From CAZMNY01 sp964567745 (lineage in GTDB: Bacteria > Planctomycetota > Planctomycetia > Pirellulales > Pirellulaceae), in contig CAZMNY010000027.1 in assembly GCA_964567745.1 (NCBI GenBank), forward strand, positions 57,980-121,979: a stretch of DNA of 64,000 nt. The letters are read 5' to 3'. A model generated the notes under the pieces. The model made no database searches. It saw only the letters and a list, made by a program, of their open reading frames with translations, and was not told the DNA's origin. This document shows, piece after piece, positions 10,001-18,864 of this stretch. Within the stretch, counting starts at the first letter, position 1, and every line of letters starts with the position of its first letter. The translations under genes and the position numbers were made by a program.

Positions 10001-13000
10001 CAGATCGGGCCAAAGCAGCAAAACGCCCTCGCGCAGCGTCAACTTGCCGCCTCGAAGCAGCGCCGACGGGTTGGCGCCAACCTGTAGACCCAGCCCCTCG
10101 CACGACTCGCACCAGCCGAGCGGGCTGTTGAAGGAAAAACTGTGCGGCGTGAGCGTTTCAAAACTGCGCCCGCATTCGTGGCAAGCCAAGTGCTGATTGT
10201 GGGTCACCGTATCCCACCGCGTGTCGGGCGCGTCGTCTCGCGGATAGGCGACGCTCAAAACGCCCTGCCCAAACGAAAGAGCCGCCTCGACGCTGTCCGC
10301 AATTCTCGATCGATTTCCGGGTCGCACAATCACTCGATCGACGACGATTTCAACACGGTGGCGTCGGCGACGATCGAGCGCAGGCGTCTCGTCCAAGTTG
10401 TACACCTTGCCGTCGATTCGAACGCGAATAAAACCGGACGCCCGCGTCTCTTCCCAAAGCGACTCGTAGGTGCGTCCGACTTCGACCTCCACCGGCGCCA
10501 TCAGAAAAAGGCGAGTTCCATCTTCGTGGTCCATGATCTTGTCGATCACTTGGTCCGCCGTCTGTGTGCCGATCGCGATGTCGCAATCAGGACAATGGGG
10601 CGTCGCCAGTCGAGCCATGAGAACACGCAGATAGTCATAGACCTCCGTGACCGTGCCGACCGTCGAACGAGGCGTGTTGCCGAGATTTTTTTGCTCGATG
10701 GCAATCGCGGGCGAAAGGCCGTCGATATGCTCGACTTTAGGCTTCTCCATTTGGCTGACGAATTGTCGAGCGTACGAGCTTAAGCTCTCGACGTAACGGC
10801 GCTGTCCTTCGGCATAGACCGTGTCCATTGCCATGGAGCTCTTGCCCGAACCGCTGGGCCCGCAAAATACGGTCATCTGATCGCGCTGAATTTTCGCGTC
10901 GACATGCCGCAGATTATGCTGCTGAGCGCCGCGGACCTGGATCTCTTTGACGATCGTCGGCTTGGTTTTGCGTTTGGATTCCTTCTCCGAACCGTTCTTT
11001 GCCGTGATCTTCTTCTCGGTCGATGTCGACAGGACGCTCGCCAAAGCCTTGCCGGTGTGCGAGTCCTGACTTTCGACTAATTCCTCTGGCCGACCGGCAG
11101 CGATGATTCGTCCGCCCGCCGCACCGCCCTCGGGACCCAAATCGATCAACCAATCCGCGGTCTTGATCACATCCAGATTGTGCTCAACGACGATTACCGT
11201 GTTGCCGGTGTCGACAAATCCGTGCAGAACTTTGAGCAGCAATTCGATATCGGCGAAATGCAATCCGGTCGTCGGCTCGTCGAGCAGGTAGATCGTCTCG
11301 CCGGTGTTCTTTTTGCTCAGCTCTCGAGCCAACTTGATACGTTGAGCCTCGCCGCCCGAAAGCGTCGGCGACGGTTGGCCAAGCTTGACGTAGTCGAGTC
11401 CGACATCGTGAAGCGTTTGCAGTTTGGCGAGAATCTTCGGTTGGTTCTCGAACAGCTCAATCGCTTGCTGAACGTCCATGTTGAGCACGTCGGCGATCGA
11501 TTTACCCTTGAATAGCACTTGGAGCGTTTCGCGATTAAACCGACGGCCCTCGCAGACGGGGCAAGTCACCCAAACATCGGCGAGAAAGTCCATTTCCAGT
11601 CGATTGGAACCGTTGCCCTCGCACGCTTCACAACGTCCGGCTTTCACATTGAAACTGAATCGGCCTGGCTTGAATCCGCGTTGTTTTGATTCCGGAAGCT
11701 GAGTGAACAGCCGGCGAATTTCGTCGAACACCTTGATGTATGTCGCCGGGTTCGAACGCGGGGTGCGTCCGATGGGGCTCTGATCGATCGCAATCAGCTT
11801 GTCGAGATGCTCAAGTCCCTCGATCGACTTGTGGTCGCCGGGGACGCCTTCGCCTCCATTCAGATCTCGCCGCAACGCTTCGACCAAAATGTCATTGACT
11901 AGCGAACTCTTTCCGGATCCTGAAACGCCAGTGACGCAGACAAAGGTGCCCAGAGGAATCTCGGCGGTAACATCCTTGAGGTTGTTCTGCGTCGCGCCCC
12001 GAATGATGAGCTGCTTCGTCGGGTCGATTGGACGCCGCTGTTCCGGGATAGCGATCTTTCGCTTGCCGGAAAGAAACTGGCCCGTGATGCTCTTGCGCGA
12101 CCTGAGGACTTTGCCGACATCACCCTCGACTACGACTTCGCCGCCGCGAACTCCAGGACCGGGACCAAAGTCGATAATGTGGTCCGAGGCCAACATCGTC
12201 TCTTCATCGTGCTCGACCACGACAACCGTGTTGCCCATGTCGCGCAGCCGCTGCAGGGTGTCGAGCAGTCGAGAGTTGTCGCGCGGGTGGAGCCCGATCG
12301 AGGGCTCATCGAGAATGTACAGAACGCCGACCAACCCAGAACCGATTTGGCCAGCCAAGCGAATGCGTTGAGCTTCACCGCCGGAAAGAGTTGGAGCAAT
12401 GCGGTCGAGCGAGAGATACTCAAGGCCCACGTTGATCAAGAACCCAAGCCGGCCGCGAATTTCCTTGAGCACCTCAGCGGCAACGATCTCCCGTGTTCCG
12501 TCGAGCTCGATTGCTTCGAAGAACTCGGCGGCGCGTTTCACCGAGAGGCGGCACACGGCCGACAGCGAGTGCGATTTTTGTTCGAACGATTCGTTTCGCG
12601 TGTCGATGAACACATTGCGCGCCTGGGCCCGCAATCGATCGCCATGGCAATCGGGGCAGGGCATCGTCCGCATGTACTCTTCCAACTTGCGCGAGTGAAC
12701 TGAGTTCTTGTTCGTCTTGTACTTGCTGATGAGTTCCGGGATGACGCCGTCGAACCGCCCTCCGTACTTGATCGGCGACTTGCCGCCACGCCACGTGAAG
12801 GTGATATGTTGATCGCCCGTTCCCCAGAGCCAAAGTTCCTGATGAGCCGGATCGAGATCTCCCCACGCTGTGTTGATCAAGTGCCCGTCATCAAGGTCGA
12901 GCAATCTCTCCATCGTCTCGGCGACGCCGTTGTAAATGTGCCGGCGCCATCGCCCCATCGCGCTCATCGGACCGAGCAGTTCAATACCTCCTTGTTTGAA

Positions 13001-13954
13001 CGATCGGCTGTGGTCGGGGATGAGCAGCTTTGGCGAGAACGAGTATGCCTCACCCAACCCATCGCATTCGATGCACATTCCTTGAGGGCTATTGAAGCTG
13101 AACAGCTGAGGGCTTGGCGGTTCGAAACTTAACCCGCAATGAGTGCACGCGAAGTCCATCGAATAGAGCGTATCGCGGGCCTGATTGGTTGCTCCGGCTT
13201 CCTCGTCGACGCCCTTCAAGTTCGCGTCGTCCAGCGGATTGCTCATCGCAATCATGTGGCCCTTGCCGATCTTGAGCGCAAGCTCCACCGACTCGGCAAC
13301 TCGCGCGCGGGCCGAGGGCCGAATGGCGATGCGGTCGACGACCACTTCGATGTTGTGCCGCATCTGGCGATCGAGGTTGAGGTCTGAAGAGAGCGAATGG
13401 ATGTCGCCGTCAACTCGAGCTCGGACAAAACCCTGTTTGAGCAAGTCATCGAACAGGTCGCGGTGCTCTCCCTTTTGACCTCGAATGGCGGGCGCGAGCA
13501 ACGTCAGCTGCGTATCGGCAGGAAACTGAAGCACTGACTCAACGATTTGCTCGCGAGATTGAGCGGTGATAGGGCGTTTGCACTGAGGACAGCAGCCATT
13601 GCCGACTCGCGCGAACAGCACACGCAGGTAGTCGTAGATTTCGGTGATTGTGCCGACAGTTGAGCGAGGATTATTGCCGGTCGATTTCTGCGAAATCGAA
13701 ATCGATGGGCTGAGCCCGCTGATAAAATCGACGTCCGGTTTGGGCATTTGCCCGAGGAACTGTCGCGCGAAACTCGACAGGCTCTCGACGTACCGCCGCT
13801 GGCCTTCGGCGTACAAAGTGTCGAACGCCAGCGAGCTCTTTCCCGATCCGCTGACGCCGGTGAGGCAGATCAATTGATTGCGCGGGAGCACCAAATCCAC
13901 CGACTGCAGATTGTGCTCTCTTGCGCCTTTGATAACGATGTCGGAGGCTGGCAT
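7010..13954 (-). CDS. uvrA: Tandem-duplicated UvrA excinuclease subunit with a C-terminal extension
   Basis: A 2314-residue protein holding two full UvrA units and an extra C-terminal region. UvrA is the ATP-driven damage sensor of UvrABC nucleotide excision repair and normally acts as a dimer of about 940 residues. Unit 1 has Walker A near 33-40 and near 675, zinc-type CxxC pairs (CPQC, CIEC, CEACEGNG, CPVCEGRRFN), and LSGGEAQRIRLA and LSGGEAQRIKLA signatures followed by LDEPSIGLHPRDN and LDEPTTGLHF. Unit 2 starts near 995 and repeats this layout, with Walker A near 1030 and 1660. One signature in unit 2 is LSNGEAQ, with Asn for Gly. Residues from about 1980 to 2314 match no UvrA part I know; they are charged and Trp-rich (WFFHAITGETWLLKMKF). 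The ATG has a poor ribosome site. It is divergent from the J-like gene. Confidence 0.93.
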   Translation of the reverse strand: MPASDIVIKGAREHNLQSVDLVLPRNQLICLTGVSGSGKSSLAFDTLYAEGQRRYVESLSSFARQFLGQMPKPDVDFISGLSPSISISQKSTGNNPRSTVGTITEIYDYLRVLFARVGNGCCPQCKRPITAQSREQIVESVLQFPADTQLTLLAPAIRGQKGEHRDLFDDLLKQGFVRARVDGDIHSLSSDLNLDRQMRHNIEVVVDRIAIRPSARARVAESVELALKIGKGHMIAMSNPLDDANLKGVDEEAGATNQARDTLYSMDFACTHCGLSFEPPSPQLFSFNSPQGMCIECDGLGEAYSFSPKLLIPDHSRSFKQGGIELLGPMSAMGRWRRHIYNGVAETMERLLDLDDGHLINTAWGDLDPAHQELWLWGTGDQHITFTWRGGKSPIKYGGRFDGVIPELISKYKTNKNSVHSRKLEEYMRTMPCPDCHGDRLRAQARNVFIDTRNESFEQKSHSLSAVCRLSVKRAAEFFEAIELDGTREIVAAEVLKEIRGRLGFLINVGLEYLSLDRIAPTLSGGEAQRIRLAGQIGSGLVGVLYILDEPSIGLHPRDNSRLLDTLQRLRDMGNTVVVVEHDEETMLASDHIIDFGPGPGVRGGEVVVEGDVGKVLRSRKSITGQFLSGKRKIAIPEQRRPIDPTKQLIIRGATQNNLKDVTAEIPLGTFVCVTGVSGSGKSSLVNDILVEALRRDLNGGEGVPGDHKSIEGLEHLDKLIAIDQSPIGRTPRSNPATYIKVFDEIRRLFTQLPESKQRGFKPGRFSFNVKAGRCEACEGNGSNRLEMDFLADVWVTCPVCEGRRFNRETLQVLFKGKSIADVLNMDVQQAIELFENQPKILAKLQTLHDVGLDYVKLGQPSPTLSGGEAQRIKLARELSKKNTGETIYLLDEPTTGLHFADIELLLKVLHGFVDTGNTVIVVEHNLDVIKTADWLIDLGPEGGAAGGRIIAAGRPEELVESQDSHTGKALASVLSTSTEKKITAKNGSEKESKRKTKPTIVKEIQVRGAQQHNLRHVDAKIQRDQMTVFCGPSGSGKSSMAMDTVYAEGQRRYVESLSSYARQFVSQMEKPKVEHIDGLSPAIAIEQKNLGNTPRSTVGTVTEVYDYLRVLMARLATPHCPDCDIAIGTQTADQVIDKIMDHEDGTRLFLMAPVEVEVGRTYESLWEETRASGFIRVRIDGKVYNLDETPALDRRRRHRVEIVVDRVIVRPGNRSRIADSVEAALSFGQGVLSVAYPRDDAPDTRWDTVTHNQHLACHECGRSFETLTPHSFSFNSPLGWCESCEGLGLQVGANPSALLRGGKLTLREGVLLLWPDLSKPISMMMLESLSNSTNVGLDVPFDELSTRDRRLMLHGAGDRWFEVRAPAKKNSLMFRFQYKGLYPSLEEASRLSPAFRRRLEHLVDEVECSSCGGSRLRDDASSAKFFKLTIEQLCRMPLGKLDDTVRNWKLSARQRKVAGELLREVKNRVQFLNDVGLAYLTLGRPATTLSNGEAQRIRLASQLGSGLCGVLYVLDEPTIGLHPRDNRRLLGALHRLRDLGNTLIVVEHDRDVIDGSDFICDFGPAAGKGGGQIVARGTPKQLATKTRSVTGPYLVGRKGIGIPTNRRVKQLNKKNGPRAEHAVTGEPIEWLSVRGARHNNLNNVDADFPLNALTAVTGPSGSGKSSLINEILYARLAKTLHRANLVPGAHEGLDGGEHINKVIRVDQQPLGNSPTSNPATYTGLFDLIRNLFSQLPEAKLRGYTARRFSFNVAGGRCDECEGNGQICIEMHFLPDVWVTCESCRGQRYNAETLNVKYHGRSISGILHLTCGEALDVFQNIPKIRRILQTLCDVGLDYLTLGQAAPTLSGGEAQRVKLAAELSRPDTGRTLYLLDEPTTGLHFDDLAKLLEVMQRLVDIGNTVVVIEHNLDIIKSADWVIDLGPEAGIGGGEIVKAGTPEDLVAHATKAIRKSKTNGALRSHTGEALAPVLKEGPFVERVPYDARDADKTQTSDLEIHEVGRDAKMPWETDGPQWHIHDRVGRNGDPCRWDGRVLEHIEQRIHELGPFADTDWNARSVVEISAETKSNGWFFHAITGETWLLKMKFRVKRGVFKRDELQKKIALRTLNQMEKIPQYSNDPRVKCKTLRGPWQEVELRIHEWTEIDTPEFQEFLEQAVEGFLAATEKVSESPDNWKPWKKLGKKWHFLRKGFPPGRKIQWEAAVLEELIEMISEKSPAGQFLWNNQQIVHHYLPGKKEPWVSVNTKRPQAATLWLLCPKNKIGYGRIAELGMESEADTAPEDKDIYRIHLKTLDHLHQSGLDTLLDELIEASSPS

Positions 13955-14210
13955 ATATGCAAACGCGGTCGGAATTCGCGAGGTCCGGGAGTATCTGCCT
14001 CACCCTCTTTCACCGGCGTTTTGGTCCGAATGGACTTTTCGCACAGCTTTGCGGCTGACAGAGGGCAAACACGTCATTTTAGGAGAGGGGCGTGAATCGC
14101 GATACCCAATCAAGTGCAACAACCAGCGAAGATTAGGTTCTTGCAAAGTTGCCCCATGTCGCTAATCATGGGACGAGATTCCCCGTCTGAGACCCTGAAG
14201 CGAGGCCGCC
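13955..14210. promoter_or_regulatory. Divergent promoter region, uvrA / J-like gene
   Basis: A 256-base gap between genes that start in opposite directions, so both promoters should be here. I see no confident LexA-type box or sigma factor site. Confidence 0.4.
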
Positions 14211-17200
14211 GTGTCAGGCGCGTTCGATCCCTACCACAAATGGCTCGGCATTCCGCCTGACGAGCAGCCGCCGAATCATTATCGGCTGCTTGGCGTTACG
14301 TTGTACGAGGCGGACCCCGATGTGATCGAATCGGCCGCCGAGGGCCGCATGGCGCTATTGCGAAGCCGTCAGTCCGGTCCGAATTCCGCCGATTCCCAGC
14401 GACTGCTCAACGAAGTTTCAGGCGCCCAGCGCTGTTTGCTGGACCAGGCAACTCGAATTGCCTATGACGGGCAGCTGAGGTCAAGGTTGTCGGCCAGATC
14501 GGGCACCGATCCATCGCCGGGAGCGCAACTGACCGATTCGCCAGGGCCTTTGTACACGGGCTCTCCGCAAGCGGGAGCTCTCACGTCAGGGCCCTTGCCA
14601 ACAAATCCACTTCAGCAGGCGCTGCCTCAAACCGCGCCCCCTCAAACGGTGCCGCCGGCATCGAATTCGCCCCGGCCGCTGTCGGGCGCCCCATCGTCGA
14701 CGGTTGCCGGTGCATCGCAGGCGATTCCGCTACAAGCAGATTTGCCGGGCGGGCAACCAACCCACGCGGTGCCCTCGCTAAAACACGTTTCGAGAAAGAA
14801 GAAGAACCCGGCGGCTTGGCTGCTCAGTCCCGTATTCATCGGCATCGCCGTGTCGGGCATTTTGTTCTTCGCTGCGGCTTACTGGCTCATGCAACGCGAT
14901 GGCGTTGATGCCGGCGATGGCGTTACTGCCCGAGAAGAGCAACTCGAAAACGACGGGTCGAATGAGGAGCAGGGCGACACAGACAACGATAAACGTGATG
15001 GCGCAAGCGACGAAACAGAGGGAAGCGGATCGAAGGGGAGTGACTCGGAAACGAATTCAACGGACGGTGGCGACGGGCGATCCGGCACAAACACCGACGG
15101 CGCTGACGGCTCGGCAAATTCGGATCTGCCCACGACGGCGAAAGCGATTACGAAGTCGCCATGGCTGGTGCTAGAGGGAACTAACGTCTCGACGACGCTC
15201 GACGATGCGATTGAGCGCGAGTCGGACGGTTCTTACTTTGTCACGATCGAAAAAGCGGGCGTTCGCACCTATTCATTCGAAGTCCTGGCCCCGGACGACG
15301 TCAGATGGCTGCGACTCGAAACGATTCCGGACGATCGTCTTCCGGCAAGCGGACCCGGTTGGAATCGAGACGGCAACTTCATCCTCTCTCAAGTTCGTGT
15401 ATCGACGTTGCCCGCTGGCCAGAATCAATGGCGTCCGATTGGGCTCGAGCGGCCGACGGCCAGTTTTGCTCAAGAGGGAATGCCGATCACCGACACGTTT
15501 AACACGGGCAGGCAATCGGGCTGGGGAATCTTCCCCGAACTAGCGAAACCCCATCAGGCGATTTTTGCACTGAGCTCGACGGTGCCGAAAGGGATCCCGC
15601 TGCGGATTGAGCTCTTGTTTCACCACCAGAGCCGAGACGGCTGCACGGCCCACATCGGACGTTTCCGACTCTCCGCCTCCGCCGAGACGGACCGCCCGCC
15701 GTTGGTTGTGAGTGAAACGACAAATGGGTCGAACAGCGGCGAGACTTCCAGCGGTGCATCTGATAATGCGAAGTCGGGATCAGCAAACGGATTGGAGGCG
15801 GTGCCCGGCGCAACCGAGCTTGCAGCGGCACGCGCGCTGGTTCGACAAGCCGTTCCGCCGCCCGCCGGTCTCGCACCGGAGGACCTGCTCGCCTGGCACA
15901 GACTGCTCATGAATGCCGACAGGTCGGCCGAGGACGTGGCGGAGAAGTACGCTCTGTTCTCCGAAGCTCTCAAAGCCGCTGAACTTGCCGCCGACGCGCG
16001 AGTCGCCTTTCGGACGATCGATCTGATGGCCAAGAATTTTCAAACTTCCGTCGTCGACGAACGGGTTAAGGTGCTACGAAATATTGCATCCAAAGCAAAG
16101 TCGGACGTCGAACTCGATTCGCTGCTTGCGGCGGCCAAGGGAGTCGCATTCGATTTACTCGCCGCCAGCCGTTTCTCGGACTGCGCGGAATTGCTCGACG
16201 ACACCTACGCTTGTTTTCAGGCGGCGGACAGTGACCTGCACGAAAAGTCGATCGGCGAACTTCGCAAGTATGTGCGACGCGTCGTGAGAGCTGAAGAATT
16301 AATGCAGCGCGCGCTGGAAACGCTCAAGAAAGATCCAGCAGACGCGGCGGCCCACTCGACGCTCGGGGCTTGGCAGGCGATTTATCAAAGGGACTTGAAA
16401 GCAGGCCTAGATCACTATGCCAAGAGCTCGGACGCGCAATGGAAGAAGCTTGCGGCGACGGAAAGCGGGCCGACCGGCGACGCGATCGCGGTCGGTGACC
16501 AGTGGTGGGACATCGGTCTGCGAAAGGACAAGGAGACCAAGTCGGTCATGCTGGGCCGGGCCGGATATTGGTACGAGCGAGCGCTGCCGTCCGCCGACGT
16601 TAAGACCAAAGAGAAACTAGGGAAACGGCTCGCGTCGATACGGATTCTGCCTGACTACGACCCCTCGCGCCGGTCCGGAACCGACGTCGTGTTGCGGCGA
16701 ACGGTCAACCTTCTCGCGCTGTCCGACCCAAGTTTAGACGCTTTGTCGGCACGCTGGAGGCGGAGCTACGAGAGCTTGCAAGCGGATCCGCCAGAGACTG
16801 ACGCGAGACTGCGTTTGCCCATCGACGTGCAAGGCGGGTACGCGCTCCAAGTCGACTTTACCGCGATCGACGGCCGCTCCGTGTTCCTGGCGTTGCCTGC
16901 GGCGGGCCGTGGATTCCAAGTCGTGTTGGGCGTCAATCCGGCCAGCCAAGTCGCCGGGATACAAACGATCGCTGGGTACGCCGTTCCCAAGAGCCGTGTG
17001 GCGGCGCCGTTGCGAATCAAACGCGGCAGTCGCCATTCGCTCGTCGTGCGATTCGAACATTCCATCGGGCACGGTCGGATTACGGTTCACCTCGACAAGA
17101 ACCACTACTTTTCATGGCACGGCGATTTGACCGCGCTCGACGACCCGTTGATGAAACGAGGCTCGGCCAGTGGAATTGCCATCGGATCAATGGACGGCAA

Positions 17201-17291
17201 CCGAGTCGTGTTTCACTCCGCGGAAATTCAGCTTCTCTCCGGCAGCGGTCAGGTTTTGCGGGCAGGCGATCCGTTTCGGCAAGATAAATAA
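14211..17291 (+). CDS. Large membrane-anchored protein with J-like N-terminus
   Basis: A 1026-residue protein. Residues 1-105 look like a degenerate J-domain typical of planctomycetes (YHKWLGIPPDEQPPNHYRLLGV, then QRLLNEVSGAQRCLLD), without the HPD tripeptide that activates Hsp70. A Pro/Ser-rich linker follows. One membrane segment lies near 202-226 (WLLSPVFIGIAVSGILFFAA). Then come an acidic Asp/Glu/Gly/Ser linker, a beta domain near 315-440 with the RLPASGPGWNRDGNFILS motif seen in planctomycete carbohydrate-binding-like domains, an Ala-rich helical region (about 520-820), and a C-terminal beta-sandwich. The start is GTG at 14211 with GAGG about 6 bases upstream. The role is unknown; it probably senses or scaffolds across the cell membrane. 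Confidence 0.7.
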   Translation: MSGAFDPYHKWLGIPPDEQPPNHYRLLGVTLYEADPDVIESAAEGRMALLRSRQSGPNSADSQRLLNEVSGAQRCLLDQATRIAYDGQLRSRLSARSGTDPSPGAQLTDSPGPLYTGSPQAGALTSGPLPTNPLQQALPQTAPPQTVPPASNSPRPLSGAPSSTVAGASQAIPLQADLPGGQPTHAVPSLKHVSRKKKNPAAWLLSPVFIGIAVSGILFFAAAYWLMQRDGVDAGDGVTAREEQLENDGSNEEQGDTDNDKRDGASDETEGSGSKGSDSETNSTDGGDGRSGTNTDGADGSANSDLPTTAKAITKSPWLVLEGTNVSTTLDDAIERESDGSYFVTIEKAGVRTYSFEVLAPDDVRWLRLETIPDDRLPASGPGWNRDGNFILSQVRVSTLPAGQNQWRPIGLERPTASFAQEGMPITDTFNTGRQSGWGIFPELAKPHQAIFALSSTVPKGIPLRIELLFHHQSRDGCTAHIGRFRLSASAETDRPPLVVSETTNGSNSGETSSGASDNAKSGSANGLEAVPGATELAAARALVRQAVPPPAGLAPEDLLAWHRLLMNADRSAEDVAEKYALFSEALKAAELAADARVAFRTIDLMAKNFQTSVVDERVKVLRNIASKAKSDVELDSLLAAAKGVAFDLLAASRFSDCAELLDDTYACFQAADSDLHEKSIGELRKYVRRVVRAEELMQRALETLKKDPADAAAHSTLGAWQAIYQRDLKAGLDHYAKSSDAQWKKLAATESGPTGDAIAVGDQWWDIGLRKDKETKSVMLGRAGYWYERALPSADVKTKEKLGKRLASIRILPDYDPSRRSGTDVVLRRTVNLLALSDPSLDALSARWRRSYESLQADPPETDARLRLPIDVQGGYALQVDFTAIDGRSVFLALPAAGRGFQVVLGVNPASQVAGIQTIAGYAVPKSRVAAPLRIKRGSRHSLVVRFEHSIGHGRITVHLDKNHYFSWHGDLTALDDPLMKRGSASGIAIGSMDGNRVVFHSAEIQLLSGSGQVLRAGDPFRQDK

Positions 17292-17573
17292 CCGCACCTC
17301 GCCACGAACGTAAAGAAGCTGCTAAGGCGAGTTCGTTTAAACCCGTCGCCGCAGGCAAGAAAGTGAATGGATGTGTCGGCAGGTCGAACATCAATCTACG
17401 GAGAGGGTTGCGAAAAAGAGGAAATGGAAGACTAAGCATTGTTTTCCATTTCCTCGTCGTAGTTCTCTTCGCGACTTGTCGCGCCGTACGTCCGTCAACC
17501 GACGACGACTGGTTCATGAGGTCCCAGCGACTGCGCGGCTACCGTTCGAGCGGAACATCGCCGACCTGCAATC
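17292..17573. other. Convergent intergenic region
   Basis: A 282-base gap between convergent genes. Apart from the inverted repeat at 17418-17455 listed separately, I see no gene or other signal. Confidence 0.4.
17418..17455. terminator. 12-bp perfect inverted repeat between convergent genes
   Basis: The arms GAGGAAATGGAA and TTCCATTTCCTC pair perfectly over 12 bp around a 14-base loop. The position between convergent genes fits a bidirectional terminator, though the arms are less GC-rich than usual and no U-tract follows. Confidence 0.5.
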
Positions 17574-18722
17574 TCATCGGACAAGCCACACTGGCGAGTA
17601 GACGAAATGCGATGTGCCGGTGACCGAGCTGGGGATGCCGCCGTTGGCAGTGAGATTGGCGGGCTGAATCGTCACGTGCTTGCCTGACATCTTGCCAGTC
17701 AGCTTGACGTCGACGATCCGCACGCCGGCGAACTGCACAATCGTGTATTGTGCGTTGTTCCCCGGACCGGTCACTTGACTAAATATCGGGATGATGCGCG
17801 GGTCGCCTTTGATCGACGCCAATTCGTCTTTCACGCCCGCGCTGATGCCAGTATCGCCGTTGAGCAACAGCTCGCCGTTCTCGTCGAAGACGAGCGATCC
17901 GCCGTGATGAGCCAAGTCGGCGGCGGAAATACCGTAGACGATTTGGCGAGCGATATCGGCCGTGCTGTTATTGTTGCTGCCGACATCGACAGTGCCTCGA
18001 TTGCCCGGCGAGCCCGTACCTTGCGGGAACAAGTTGACTTCCAGAATGCCGTCGGAACCAGCAACAACTTGGCCGTTTGCGGCGTCCCACGTCCAGTCGT
18101 CGTCCGTGTTTCCGGCCAGTAGGTCGTTCCATGTTGTGAGATCCATGGCGAAGGGCAACAGTTCAACATTGCCGCCGTTGCTCGGCGTCCCAAAACCGCC
18201 GACATTCGTCAGTATCGCGGCCGTTGCTTCCGCTTCGGCCGCCGCATCTTCGACGCCAAGCAATTGAGCTAGAAAGAAACGGACTCGACCGTTTTGGGCG
18301 GAATCGCGTCGAACCGTGACCGTCACCGCATTCGGTGCTTCGTACACTGCTGGAGTGATCGCGACGTTGGGATCGGTAAAGCTGCTGAGATAGCCAACCG
18401 CAATATCACTGACGCCCAGCGAGGGTCCTTGCCGAAGGATTGTATTTTCGCTTGCGTATACACCAGCCGCATCACGTGCGTCTGCGTCGAGCAGATCGTA
18501 GTTGCTCTCACCCGTAAGCGCCTCTTCGTCGACCAGTTCCCATGCTGCGGCCATGGCGGCCGAATCCGCCGAGCGTTGCAGCTCTTCCCGAGCCAACTGC
18601 AAGTAGCCCAGGTCGATGGCGAAGGCCAACATTGCCAATAGCGGCAGCATTAAGATCGCGGTGAGAACGGTGATGTTGCCGTTTCGATTTTTGTTTCGAC
18701 GGCGATAGGGTTTAGTGTTCAT
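17574..18722 (-). CDS. TadG-like pilus-associated protein
   Basis: A 382-residue protein of the TadG family (Flp/Tad pilus system). The N-terminus is basic (MNTKPYRRRNKNRNGN), then one membrane helix (ITVLTAILMLPLLAMLAFAIDLGYL) at about 17-41, followed by the family motif AREELQRSADSAAMAAAWEL. A long, mostly beta extracytoplasmic part follows; it includes DEEALTGESNYDLLDADARDAAGVYASENT and an Ala-rich stretch. I choose the ATG at 18722 because AAGAGGA sits 8 bases upstream; the open frame runs 62 codons further up without support. It is the last of three minus-strand genes with an exported protein and a TadE protein. I see no Tad ATPase, secretin or Flp prepilin nearby. Confidence 0.8.
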   Translation of the reverse strand: MNTKPYRRRNKNRNGNITVLTAILMLPLLAMLAFAIDLGYLQLAREELQRSADSAAMAAAWELVDEEALTGESNYDLLDADARDAAGVYASENTILRQGPSLGVSDIAVGYLSSFTDPNVAITPAVYEAPNAVTVTVRRDSAQNGRVRFFLAQLLGVEDAAAEAEATAAILTNVGGFGTPSNGGNVELLPFAMDLTTWNDLLAGNTDDDWTWDAANGQVVAGSDGILEVNLFPQGTGSPGNRGTVDVGSNNNSTADIARQIVYGISAADLAHHGGSLVFDENGELLLNGDTGISAGVKDELASIKGDPRIIPIFSQVTGPGNNAQYTIVQFAGVRIVDVKLTGKMSGKHVTIQPANLTANGGIPSSVTGTSHFVYSPVWLVR

Positions 18723-18864
18723 CGTTATCGTCCTCTTAGAACCCGATGATTGAATCGGGTGATTATCAGTTTTAGTTTTCTGCTTGACCTTCATCTGTCC
18801 CCGATGCAGCAACTCTCGCGTGGCGTTCGAGCTGATTCGCTCGCCGCCATTGCTACGATCCCCG

